Part shown: positions 9,999 to 17,366 of the stretch, piece by piece
Layout: each line of letters begins with the position of its first letter
Numbering within the stretch: position 1 is the first letter of the stretch
Assembly (NCBI RefSeq): GCF_005796105.1
Contig: NZ_VAUO01000015.1
Coordinates: 1-64,000, forward strand
Direction: 5' to 3'
Source: Pseudomonas mosselii
GTDB lineage: Bacteria > Pseudomonadota > Gammaproteobacteria > Pseudomonadales > Pseudomonadaceae
DNA length: 64,000 nt
Notes under the pieces: model-generated
Told to the model about the DNA's origin: nothing
Databases searched by the model: none
What the model saw: only the letters and a program-made list of their open reading frames with translations
Translations under genes and position numbers: made by a program

Positions 9999-11561
9999 GT
10001 GAGCCAAGCCCTGATCAGCGCGCTGCAGAACCCCGCCCTTTATCCGCACCCGGTCGAGGGCTTCACGCTCATCGAGACACACATTTCCTGGGTACTGCTC
10101 ACCGGCAAGTACGCCTACAAGATCAAGAAACCGATGAACTTCGGCTTCCTCGACTTCACCACCCTCGAACAGCGTGGCCACTTCTGCAACGAAGAGCTGC
10201 GCCTGAACCAGCGCCTGACAGAAGGCCTTTACCTGGAGGTGCTGCCGATCACCGGTAGCGCCGAAGCACCGCAGATCGGCGGCGAAGGCGTGGCAATCGA
10301 GTACGCGCTGAAGATGCGCCAGTTCCCCGAAGGCCAGATGCTCAACACCTTGCAGGCCAACGGCGAGCTGAACGCCGGGCACATCGACCAGATGGCCCAG
10401 CAGATCGCCGAGTTCCACCTGCAAGCACCGAAAGTGCCGGTGGATCATCCACTGGGCAGCCCGGACGCGGTCATGGCGCCGGTCGAGCAGAACTTCGAGC
10501 AGATCCGTCCGTTCCTCACCGACGCCGCCGACCTGCAACAGTTGGACAACCTCCAGGCCTGGGCCCAGGACAGCTTCAAGCGTCTGCACGGGCTGTTCGA
10601 AGCGCGCAAGGCCAATGGTTTCATCCGCGAGTGCCACGGTGACATCCATCTGGGCAACGCCACCTTGATCGACGGCAAGGTGGTGATCTTCGATTGCATC
10701 GAGTTCAACGAGCCGTTCCGCCTGACCGACGTCTACGCCGATATTGCCTTCCTGGCCATGGACCTCGAAGACCGTGGTCTCAAGTGCCTGTCGCGCCGCT
10801 TCATCAGCCAGTACCTGGAGCTGACCGGCGACTACGCAGGCCTGGAGCTGCTCAACTTCTACAAGGCCTACCGGGCCCTGGTGCGTGCCAAGGTCGCGCT
10901 GTTCAGCCTGTCGCCCGACAGCGATGGCGTGCAGCGCGCCACCACCCTGCGCACCTACCGCAACTATGCCAACCTGGCCGAAAGCTACGCGGCCATCCCT
11001 TCGCGCCTGCTGGCCATCACCCATGGCGTGTCGGCAGTGGGCAAGAGCCATGTCGCGATGCGCCTGGTCGAATCGCTGGGCGCGGTGCGCGTACGCTCCG
11101 ACGTCGAACGCAAGCGCCTGTTCGGCGAGCAGCCAGCAGCGGCCAACGGCCAACTGCAAACCGGTATCTATGCCCAAGAGGCCAGCGCCGCCACTTACGC
11201 GCACCTGCACCAACTGGCAACGACCATTCTGCGCGCCGGTTTCCCGGTGGTGCTGGACGCCACCTACCTCAAGCACGCCCAACGCCAGGCCGCGGCGGAA
11301 GTTGCCAGCCAAACCGGCGTGCCGTTCCTGATCCTCGACTGCCACGCGCCCGAAGCGGTGATCACCAGCTGGCTGGCGCAGCGCCAAGTCGAAAACGTCG
11401 ATCCATCGGATGCCACGCTGGAGGTGGTCAAGGCCCAGCAGGCCAGCCGAGAGCCTCTGGATGCCCAGGAGCTGCAGCAGTGCACGCCTGTCGACACGCA
11501 ACACAGCAGCAGCATGGACCAGGTGATCGAGCAGATTCGCCAGCGCCTGCCGGGCCTCTAG
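9999..11561 (+). CDS. Fusion of an APH-like kinase domain and a P-loop AAA-type nucleotide kinase
   Basis: 520-residue soluble protein with two kinase-like halves. The N-terminal half resembles aminoglycoside phosphotransferases: HGDIH at residues 213-217 (catalytic Asp loop) followed by FDCIEFN (Mg-binding Asp). The C-terminal half has a Walker A P-loop GVSAVGKS (343-350) and resembles small-molecule or zeta-toxin-like kinases (COG0645 type). This fusion is common in pseudomonads but its substrate is unknown to me. The GTG start has AAAAGGA seven bases upstream. It is a single gene between divergent mrcB and a pentapeptide-type gene. Resistance function should not be assumed from the APH-like fold. 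Confidence 0.85.
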   Translation: MSQALISALQNPALYPHPVEGFTLIETHISWVLLTGKYAYKIKKPMNFGFLDFTTLEQRGHFCNEELRLNQRLTEGLYLEVLPITGSAEAPQIGGEGVAIEYALKMRQFPEGQMLNTLQANGELNAGHIDQMAQQIAEFHLQAPKVPVDHPLGSPDAVMAPVEQNFEQIRPFLTDAADLQQLDNLQAWAQDSFKRLHGLFEARKANGFIRECHGDIHLGNATLIDGKVVIFDCIEFNEPFRLTDVYADIAFLAMDLEDRGLKCLSRRFISQYLELTGDYAGLELLNFYKAYRALVRAKVALFSLSPDSDGVQRATTLRTYRNYANLAESYAAIPSRLLAITHGVSAVGKSHVAMRLVESLGAVRVRSDVERKRLFGEQPAAANGQLQTGIYAQEASAATYAHLHQLATTILRAGFPVVLDATYLKHAQRQAAAEVASQTGVPFLILDCHAPEAVITSWLAQRQVENVDPSDATLEVVKAQQASREPLDAQELQQCTPVDTQHSSSMDQVIEQIRQRLPGL

Positions 11562-11649
11562 CGTGAAGCAGTCGACAGTTCCCGCTTGAAATTCGGCGCC
11601 TCCCTGCCGATAGCATTAAAATGACATCATCCACACAGGAGGCGCCGCC

Positions 11650-11997
11650 ATGAACCAACCCCGTCAGCTGGACAACGTGCTGTTCACGCTGGTGCGTAAC
11701 GAACAGATCGCCGCCTTCAACCGCGAGAAAGCCCAGTACGCCGCCATCGACTTTCGTGGCGGTGACTTCCGCGGCCTGGATCTGCGTGAACTGGACACCC
11801 GCGGCATCGACTTCACCGATGCTTACTTCCGTGCCGCCGACCTGCGGGGCCTGGACCTGCGGGACAATGGTCTGGAAGGCGCCAGCCTTGCCCATGCGCA
11901 GATCTCCGGTACGTATTTCCCGGCCGAACTGTCTGCCGACGAGATTCTGATGTCGGTGAAATACGGCACCCGCCTGCGATATCGCACAATTCGTTAA
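11650..11997 (+). CDS. Pentapeptide-repeat-like protein
   Basis: 115-residue soluble protein whose centre (residues about 33-80) repeats the A(D/N)LxX pattern: FRGGDFRGLDLRELDTRGID, then FTDAYFRAADLRGLDLRDNGLEGASLAHAQI. This predicts a short right-handed beta helix. The C-terminus (DEILMSVKYGTRLRYRTIR) is not repetitive. The ATG has AGGAGGCGCCGCC upstream. No enzymatic motif. Too few coils for a Qnr/MfpA-type gyrase protector, so I assign no function. A GC-rich hairpin follows. Confidence 0.75.
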   Translation: MNQPRQLDNVLFTLVRNEQIAAFNREKAQYAAIDFRGGDFRGLDLRELDTRGIDFTDAYFRAADLRGLDLRDNGLEGASLAHAQISGTYFPAELSADEILMSVKYGTRLRYRTIR

Positions 11998-12004
11998 GCG
12001 CAGT

Positions 12005-12040
12005 GCTGGGCCAGGTCGCCTCATGGCGAGCTGGCCCAGC
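12005..12040 (+). terminator. Stem-loop downstream of the pentapeptide gene
   Basis: A 10-bp stem GCTGGGCCAG (12005-12014) / CTGGCCCAGC (12031-12040) with a further TCGCC/GGCGA inner pairing. There is no T run after it, so termination is uncertain; it may only stabilise the 3' end. Confidence 0.45.
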
Positions 12041-12160
12041 GTGCCGCTATCCCATCGGCCCCCGGCGAAAGGCCGCATAATCGCCAAGCCCCGCTACACT
12101 CCTTTCTGACCTGCTCGCGATTTATCCACAAGACCCGTTCAGCCATCGCAAGGAGGCTCG

Positions 12161-12439
12161 ATGAACGATGAATTGCAGCACCTGAAAAACCTTGGCAAGA
12201 CCTCCGCGCAATGGCTGCACGCCGTCGGCATCCACAGTGCGTCGGACCTTCGTCGCCTGGGCGCGGTGGGGGCCTATCAGGCCGTGAGAACGCGAGGATT
12301 CCGGGCTTCCAAAGTGCTGCTGTATGCCATCGAAGGGGCCTTGCTGGACATGCACTGGAACGATCTGCCAGAAGAACGCAAGCAAGCACTGAACCAGCAA
12401 CTCGACGCTAAAAGCCCCGCGCCACGCGCCGAAAAATAA
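12161..12439 (+). CDS. TfoX C-terminal-domain protein
   Basis: 92-residue protein consisting only of a TfoX/Sxy C-terminal domain: LKNLGKTSAQWLHAVGIHS, then DLRRLGAVGAYQAVRTRG, a helix-hairpin-helix-like fold seen in competence regulators and in stand-alone proteins of unknown role. No N-terminal TfoX domain is present. The ATG has AAGGAGG seven bases upstream, a strong site. It lies directly before the prrF promoter and is transcribed toward it; readthrough would enter the sRNA. Function unknown. Confidence 0.82.
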   Translation: MNDELQHLKNLGKTSAQWLHAVGIHSASDLRRLGAVGAYQAVRTRGFRASKVLLYAIEGALLDMHWNDLPEERKQALNQQLDAKSPAPRAEK

Positions 12440-12453
12440 ATTCGGAAAAGGCA

Positions 12454-12485
12454 TTGACGATTAAATGAGAATCGTTATGATTATC
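12454..12485 (+). promoter_or_regulatory. Promoter and Fur box of prrF
   Basis: TTGACG (12454-12459) and TATGAT (12476-12481), spaced 16 bases, form a sigma-70 promoter. The 19 bases at 12467-12485 (GAGAATCGTTATGATTATC) match the Fur consensus GATAATGATAATCATTATC at 14 positions and cover the -10 element, so Fe-Fur should block transcription. Confidence 0.85.
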
Positions 12486-12488
12486 ACA

Positions 12489-12600
12489 ACTGGTCGCGAG
12501 ACTGGTTGGATAAGCTGAAAGCCCCTGGTTCGGGCCTCAGATTATCTCCTCATCAGGCTAATCACGGTTATTGACCCGCCCATTGGGCGGGTCTTTTTTT
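12489..12600 (+). ncRNA. prrF: PrrF iron-responsive small RNA
   Basis: Hfq-dependent sRNA made under iron starvation that represses mRNAs of iron-rich proteins (for example sodB, acn, sdh), the pseudomonad counterpart of RyhB. The 5' segment ACTGGTCGCGAGACTGGTTG and the core CTCCTCATCAGGCTAATCAC (from about 12546) match PrrF as I know it. It ends in a terminator with stem GACCCGCCC / GGGCGGGTC (12573-12593) and seven T. About 112 nt. A single copy is present, unlike the tandem prrF1-prrF2 of P. aeruginosa. It converges on the ChaN gene, whose stop lies 10 bases further on. Confidence 0.95.
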
Positions 12601-12609
12601 GCCCGCGAT

Positions 12610-13503
12610 TCAACGCCCCTTGCGCAGCTGCGCGCAATAATCCTGTTCAGGCAGCGCTGCGGTGTACCAGACAAAGTCGGCCATGCCCGGCTCGACTTCT
12701 GCGCCAACCTCCGCCAGCAACACCACCACGGTATCGCCCTCAGCCCCCAGATCAGCCAGGTGCAGCGGCACGCCCAGGTCCTTGCGTGCGTGGTAGCTGC
12801 CGGTGAACAGCAACGCCGGCTGTGGTGCGGCCAGCAGGCGCTCGGCAATACGCCGATCACGCTGCTGCTGGACCGCGAGCATGGCCGACACCTGGCTTTC
12901 CGGCAATAGGTTGCAGTGCCCCGTGCGCACCTGCTCGCGCAGCGCCTCAAGCACTCTGGGTTGGTTGGAGCGCTCGCCCACCGGACGCTGCGGATAGCGA
13001 TAGGCCTCGCGGATCTCGCCAGGTGAGAGGTTGGCGGCAAGCAACGGATAAGGCTGCTGCATGGCATGCCGCACGATAGCCCCATACAGCGCCCAGTCCC
13101 AGCCCGCGTCCCAATCCAACGCCTTGGGCAGATCCGGCGGCAATGGCGTATTGGCCTGTAGCGTATCGACCAACGGCTGCTGCTCAGGCTCCAGCATCTC
13201 CAACAGCAAGCTGCCCTGCGCTCGACGACTCTCCAGCGCACGCAACAACCACAGCTGCAAGGCATGCTGATCGGGATTGTCGTGCTTCTCGCCCACCAGC
13301 ACCCGCGGCGCACCAGCCAGGCGCTGTATCAGCTGCGCCGGACTAAGCAACTCACCACTGGCCAGGTCGCGGATCTGCCCCAAGCGCGAATCGTCGCGCC
13401 CTTCGCTGCTCTGCCAGACCGGCAGCGGCGCCAGTTGAGTTTGGCAAGCGCTCAAGGCCAGCGCCAGGCAGATCGACACACCAGACAACAGCGGATAGCG
13501 CAT
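12610..13503 (-). CDS. ChaN family iron-regulated lipoprotein (PhuW-like)
   Basis: 297-residue lipoprotein: signal peptide with lipobox LSAC (lipidated C20), then a ChaN/DUF399 domain with VLVGEKHDNPDQH (about residues 90-102) near the start and repeated helical elements. ChaN of Campylobacter binds heme in the outer membrane; the pseudomonad gene lies with the heme ABC importer and is called phuW in P. aeruginosa. Here it is the last gene of hmuT-hmuU-hmuV-chaN, 12 bases after hmuV. Likely role: heme capture or handling at the envelope; this is inferred from family and context. Confidence 0.85.
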   Translation of the reverse strand: MRYPLLSGVSICLALALSACQTQLAPLPVWQSSEGRDDSRLGQIRDLASGELLSPAQLIQRLAGAPRVLVGEKHDNPDQHALQLWLLRALESRRAQGSLLLEMLEPEQQPLVDTLQANTPLPPDLPKALDWDAGWDWALYGAIVRHAMQQPYPLLAANLSPGEIREAYRYPQRPVGERSNQPRVLEALREQVRTGHCNLLPESQVSAMLAVQQQRDRRIAERLLAAPQPALLFTGSYHARKDLGVPLHLADLGAEGDTVVVLLAEVGAEVEPGMADFVWYTAALPEQDYCAQLRKGR

Positions 13504-13515
13504 TGCGGCAAGCTC

Positions 13516-14283
13516 CTAGCGGGTGATGATCAGCGGATGGCCGCGCTCCGGGTGCGGCTGCACCAAGACGTCAATGCCGAACACAGCCTTCAGCGCGGTC
13601 GGGGTGAGCACCCGCTGCGGGGTATCCAGCGCGTGGCAACGGCCCTGCTCGAGCAGCAGGATATGGTCACAGTAACGCGCCGCCAGGTTCAGGTCATGCA
13701 GGATCACCAGCACCGCTGCGCCACGCTCGGCAAAACGACGCACCGCCTGCAACGTAGTGTGCTGGTGCAGCGGGTCGAGCGCCGAAGTGGGTTCGTCGAG
13801 CAGCAGCGTGGTCCCGGGCTCGCCGGGCCATAACTGCGCCAGCACCCGCGCCAGATGCACGCGCTGACGCTCGCCGCCTGACAACGCCAGGTAGCTGCGT
13901 TCGGCCAGGTGCGAAGCGTCTGCCGCCGCCAGCGCAGCGCTGACGATCTCGCGGTCACGGGCCTGGCCGCTGGCGTGGGGCAGACGCCCCATGCCGACCA
14001 CTTCCTCGACGCTGAAGGAAAATCCAAGCGTGGAAACCTGCGGCAGCACCGCCAGGCGCTGGGCCCGCGCCTGGCCGGGCCAGTCGCCCAACGCGCGGCC
14101 ATCCAGGCGCACCTCGCCCGAGGTAGGCGTCAGCTCGCCACACAGCGCACCGAGTAAGCTGCTCTTGCCAGCGCCATTGGGCCCCAGCACACCGAGCACC
14201 TGCCCCGGTTGCAGTTGCAGGTGGATACCGTGCAACACCTCGGTGGTGCCCCGGGTGAGCGAAAGGCTTTCGACATCGAGCAT
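13516..14283 (-). CDS. hmuV: Heme ABC importer, ATP-binding protein
   Basis: 255-residue ATPase that powers heme import from periplasm to cytoplasm. Walker A is GPNGAGKSS (34-42), the ABC signature is LSGGERQRVHLARVLAQL (about 134-151), and Walker B is LLLDEPTSALDP. The switch histidine lies in VILHDLN. It follows hmuU with a one-base start/stop overlap (TGATG). Family: HmuV/PhuV of the iron-chelate class. P. aeruginosa name phuV. Confidence 0.94.
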   Translation of the reverse strand: MLDVESLSLTRGTTEVLHGIHLQLQPGQVLGVLGPNGAGKSSLLGALCGELTPTSGEVRLDGRALGDWPGQARAQRLAVLPQVSTLGFSFSVEEVVGMGRLPHASGQARDREIVSAALAAADASHLAERSYLALSGGERQRVHLARVLAQLWPGEPGTTLLLDEPTSALDPLHQHTTLQAVRRFAERGAAVLVILHDLNLAARYCDHILLLEQGRCHALDTPQRVLTPTALKAVFGIDVLVQPHPERGHPLIITR

Positions 14284-15320
14284 CAGCTACGCCCTCGCAC
14301 CAGCAAAAACAGAAAGAACGGCGCGCCGATGAACGCCGTGACGATACCGATCGGCAGCTCCGCCGGCGCCAGCGCCAAGCGGGCGATCAGATCGGCGAAC
14401 AGCAGCAGCGTCCCCCCGGCCAGCAACGAGGCCGGCAACAGCACGCGATGATCGGGCCCAGCCACCAACCGTACCAGATGCGGGACCACCAGGCCGATGA
14501 AGCCGATCAGCCCCGCCGCCGCCACCGCCGCACCAACGCCAAGTGCGGTGCAGAACACCAGTTCGCGCTTGAGCCCCTCGACATCGACGCCCAGATGACG
14601 CGCCTCCGACTCGCCCAGCAGCAAGGCATTGAGCGCCTGCGCACGGCGCGGCAGCCACAGGGTCACGGCGACGGACACCAGTAATAGGGGCCACAACCGC
14701 TGGTAGCTGGCACCATTGAGGCTGCCGAGGTTCCAGAACGTCAGGGTGCGCAGGGTGGCGTCGTCGGCCAGGTAGCTGAACAACCCCACCGCCGAGCCGC
14801 CCAGTGCAGTCATGGCGATACCGGCCAGTAACATGGTGGCGACGTTGGTCTGGCCATCACGCCGGCCCAGGCGATACACCAGAGCGGTCACGCCCAAACC
14901 ACCGACGAAAGCGCACAGTGACAACAGGTAAGGCGCGAACCACGCCGGCATACCACCCAGCCAGCTACCGCCGACGATCGCCAGCGCCGCCCCAAGTGCA
15001 GCGCCACTGGCCACCCCCACCAGACCGGGGTCTGCCAGCGGGTTGCGGAACAGCCCCTGCATGGCCACGCCCGACAGCGCCAGTACCGCCCCCACCGCCA
15101 GGCCAAGCAAGGTGCGCGGCAGGCGGATCTGGCCAAGGATCATCTCGGCCTGTTCGAGCCCGTTGGCATCGAGCGGCACACCGATCAGGCGCACACCAGC
15201 ACGCAGCGTGTCGAACAACGGCAGGCTGACTGGCCCCAGCGCCAACGACAGCCATACGGCCAGCAAGCACAGCAGGACCAGGCAGGTGAACAGCGTACGC
15301 GGCTGAACCCGCGGCTTCAT
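14283..15320 (-). CDS. hmuU: Heme ABC importer, permease
   Basis: 345-residue FecCD-type permease with about ten membrane segments, forming the heme channel as a dimer. Characteristic motifs include RLPRTLLGLAVGAVLALSGVAMQGLFRNPLADP (residues about 70-102, given here only as the family's N-terminal signature region) and GLIGFIGLVVPHLVR near the coupling helix. The start overlaps the hmuT stop by four bases (ATGA), and the stop overlaps hmuV. Inner membrane. Confidence 0.94.
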   Translation of the reverse strand: MKPRVQPRTLFTCLVLLCLLAVWLSLALGPVSLPLFDTLRAGVRLIGVPLDANGLEQAEMILGQIRLPRTLLGLAVGAVLALSGVAMQGLFRNPLADPGLVGVASGAALGAALAIVGGSWLGGMPAWFAPYLLSLCAFVGGLGVTALVYRLGRRDGQTNVATMLLAGIAMTALGGSAVGLFSYLADDATLRTLTFWNLGSLNGASYQRLWPLLLVSVAVTLWLPRRAQALNALLLGESEARHLGVDVEGLKRELVFCTALGVGAAVAAAGLIGFIGLVVPHLVRLVAGPDHRVLLPASLLAGGTLLLFADLIARLALAPAELPIGIVTAFIGAPFFLFLLVRGRS

Positions 15321-16201
15321 GGGTTCAGCAGAGCCTTGGCGCCAGGGTAGAAGCTGGCCGCCAGGACATGCAGGGCAGCCGGCAGACGAGGACCCAGGCC
15401 ACCGACCAGCAAGGTTGGGTCAAGCGCTATCAGGCGTTTTTCACGCACCGCGCGGCTGCTGGCCAGCGCCGGGTTTTCCTTGATCAGTGCCTGTAACGCC
15501 TGCTCACCACTCAGGGCGCGGTCGGAGAACACCACCACGTCCGGGTCCAGGGCGGCCAGGGCTTCTACCGAGAAATTCTTGTAGCCCTGGTGGTCGGCCA
15601 GGTTGCGCCCGCCCGCTTGGCGCAGCACCCAGTCACCCGAGCTGCCCTGCCCTGCGATCAGCGGCTTGGCGCCCGCATGGCCGACCAGCAGTAGCACCCC
15701 CGGCGCCTTCTGCCCGGCCTGGGCTTGCTTGATCTGCGCGTGCAGCGCATCCAGCTGGCGGCGATAGTCAGCCGCCAGTTCGCCCGCCTTCTGCTCACTG
15801 CCCAGCAGCGTCCCTAGGTGCTTGAGGTTGTCGTCCACCGCGCTCAGCTCGGCCTTGCTGGAGAACAGCTCGACCCGCACCCCGGCGTTGCGGATCTGCG
15901 CCAGCACCGGCGGCGGGCCCATTTCTTCAGTACCTACCAGTACATCCGGGCGCAGGCTGAGAATGCCCTCGGCCGAAAGTTGGCGCTGGTAGCCAATGCT
16001 CGGCAATGCCTTGAGCGATTCGGGATGCTGACTGGTCGTGTCGACGCCAACCAGGCGTTGCTCACCGCCCAATGCGCTGATCCACTCGCTCAACGCGCCG
16101 CCGGCGCTGACCCAGCGTTGCGGCAGCTCGGTAGCCAACGTGTGGGAGGACAGCAACAGACCGGCGCACAAGACAATCAGGGCAGAGGGGCGGCGCATCA
16201 T
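15317..16201 (-). CDS. hmuT: Periplasmic heme-binding protein of the heme ABC importer
   Basis: 294-residue substrate-binding protein (type III, TroA-like helical backbone). The signal peptide is MMRRPSALIVLCAGLLL with cleavage after about residue 24 (LATELPQRW). Core motifs: ERLVGVDTTSQHPESL and VLLLVGHAGAKPL. The frame extends 126 bases upstream, but ATG 16201 has AAGGA five bases before it and begins a proper signal peptide, so I start there (a second ATG at 16198 is equally usable). First gene of the heme operon, with a candidate Fur box about 100 bases upstream. Confidence 0.92.
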   Translation of the reverse strand: MMRRPSALIVLCAGLLLSSHTLATELPQRWVSAGGALSEWISALGGEQRLVGVDTTSQHPESLKALPSIGYQRQLSAEGILSLRPDVLVGTEEMGPPPVLAQIRNAGVRVELFSSKAELSAVDDNLKHLGTLLGSEQKAGELAADYRRQLDALHAQIKQAQAGQKAPGVLLLVGHAGAKPLIAGQGSSGDWVLRQAGGRNLADHQGYKNFSVEALAALDPDVVVFSDRALSGEQALQALIKENPALASSRAVREKRLIALDPTLLVGGLGPRLPAALHVLAASFYPGAKALLNP

Positions 16202-16294
16202 CGAATTCCTTTGCAGAAGGCGGGCTGCACGCCTTGTGGCGGGCAACGTAACTGCGCACCATGGACAGCCTGGCGCAGCGAATGCGGGCAATTT

Positions 16295-16313
16295 GATAAT
16301 TGTTCGCATTGAA
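16295..16313 (-). promoter_or_regulatory. Candidate Fur box upstream of hmuT
   Basis: GATAATTGTTCGCATTGAA (plus strand) matches the Fur consensus at about 11 of 19 positions, the left half being perfect (GATAAT). It lies in the AT-rich interval between hmuT and the divergent Rieske gene, where a Fur-controlled promoter for heme uptake is expected. Could serve either gene. Confidence 0.5.
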
Positions 16314-16345
16314 GCGTCAAGCCACACACTATTAAGAAGCCTTTA

Positions 16346-16663
16346 ATGCACTACCTCTGCCCCAGCGCCGCCCTCGCCGAAGGTCAAAGCCGCGCATTCG
16401 CCGTCGCCGACTTGTCACTGTTCGGCGTGCGCCACAACGGCTCGGTATACCTCTATCGCAACCGCTGTCCGCACCGTGGCATCGCCCTGAACTGGAACGC
16501 CGAAGGTGTGCTCGACGCCAGCGGCAAGTTGATCCAATGCGCCCACCATGGTGCGCAATTCATCATTGCCAGCGGCGAATGCGTCACCGGCCCCTGCACC
16601 GGCGAATGGCTGGAGGCCCTGGACTGCCGCGAAGACAGACAAGGCATCTGGCTCATGCTGTAA
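16346..16663 (+). CDS. Rieske [2Fe-2S] ferredoxin-like protein
   Basis: 105-residue soluble Rieske protein. The cluster ligands are intact: C41-P-H43 in CPHRG and C65-x2-H68 in CAHHG. It resembles the ferredoxin components of dioxygenases and NirD-like electron carriers, but no oxygenase or reductase gene is adjacent. Its 3' end overlaps the convergent sfsA by 11 bases. It is divergent from hmuT, with 144 bases between the starts, and may share the iron-responsive region. Partner unknown. Confidence 0.85.
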   Translation: MHYLCPSAALAEGQSRAFAVADLSLFGVRHNGSVYLYRNRCPHRGIALNWNAEGVLDASGKLIQCAHHGAQFIIASGECVTGPCTGEWLEALDCREDRQGIWLML

Positions 16664-17366
16664 GCAGCACCGGCAGGCGGCGGTCGATGACGATACCGGT
16701 GGCATCCAGGCGAGCGCCGTAGGCCAATACCTCGACCCCCTGCGCCACCGCCTCGCGCAACGCTTGCGCATAGGCGGGATCGATCTCATCCGCCGGTCGC
16801 ACCGCCTCGATGCCGGTCAGGTTCACGCAGTACAACTGCACCGCACGAATGCCCTGTCGAGCCAGCGCCGCCAGTTCACGCAAATGCTTGGCACCGCGCT
16901 GGGTGACCGCATCTGGAAACGCCGCCACAGCGGTGTCGGGATAACCGAGGGTGACGCTCTTGACCTCGACATACGCTGGGCCGTCCTCGAACGTCAGGTA
17001 GAAGTCGATGCGACTGCGCTCCTCGCCATAGGCCACTTCACGCCGTAGCGCCGTGAACCCGGCAAGCTCGGTGATCACCCCAGCGCGCAAGGCCTCCTCC
17101 ACCAACGCATTGGCCCGCCCGGTGTTGACGCAGGCCAGGCGCCCCTGCGGCGTCTCGCTGATTTCCCAGGTGCCGGGCAGCTTGCGCTTGGGGTCGGTGG
17201 AGCGACTGAACCACACCTGCCCGCCCTCACGCATGCAGTTGAGCATGGAGCCGGTGTTAGGGCAGTGGATGGTCAGTTGCTCACCGTTGGCCAGCTCGAT
17301 GTCGGCGAGAAAGCGCTTGTAGCGGCGCAGCAGCCGCGCGTGTTCCAGTGCTGGAAAGAACTCCAT
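16653..17366 (-). CDS. sfsA: SfsA, DNA/RNA nuclease-like sugar fermentation stimulation protein
   Basis: 237-residue SfsA family protein. It has the N-terminal OB-like region (RRYKRFLADIELANGEQLTIH, and NTGSM) and a C-terminal endonuclease-like core with R-x-DFYL and AYVEVKSVT, the D/ExK arrangement of PD-(D/E)XK nucleases. E. coli SfsA stimulates maltose gene expression and binds DNA; the physiological role is unclear. The ATG overlaps the aminotransferase stop by one base, so it is coupled to that gene. Its last 11 bases overlap the Rieske gene on the other strand. Confidence 0.92.
   Translation of the reverse strand: MEFFPALEHARLLRRYKRFLADIELANGEQLTIHCPNTGSMLNCMREGGQVWFSRSTDPKRKLPGTWEISETPQGRLACVNTGRANALVEEALRAGVITELAGFTALRREVAYGEERSRIDFYLTFEDGPAYVEVKSVTLGYPDTAVAAFPDAVTQRGAKHLRELAALARQGIRAVQLYCVNLTGIEAVRPADEIDPAYAQALREAVAQGVEVLAYGARLDATGIVIDRRLPVLLTA

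Noticed and set aside
9633..11504. 623-codon minus-strand frame opposite the fused kinase
   Set aside because: Antisense to a gene with clear kinase motifs, and it also crosses the mrcB start region.
9999..11561. Aminoglycoside resistance gene
   Set aside because: Only fold-level similarity in the N-terminal half; fused to a P-loop kinase and embedded in core genome without mobile elements.
11650..11997. Qnr-like quinolone protection protein
   Set aside because: Only a few pentapeptide coils, half the usual length, and no loops typical of Qnr.
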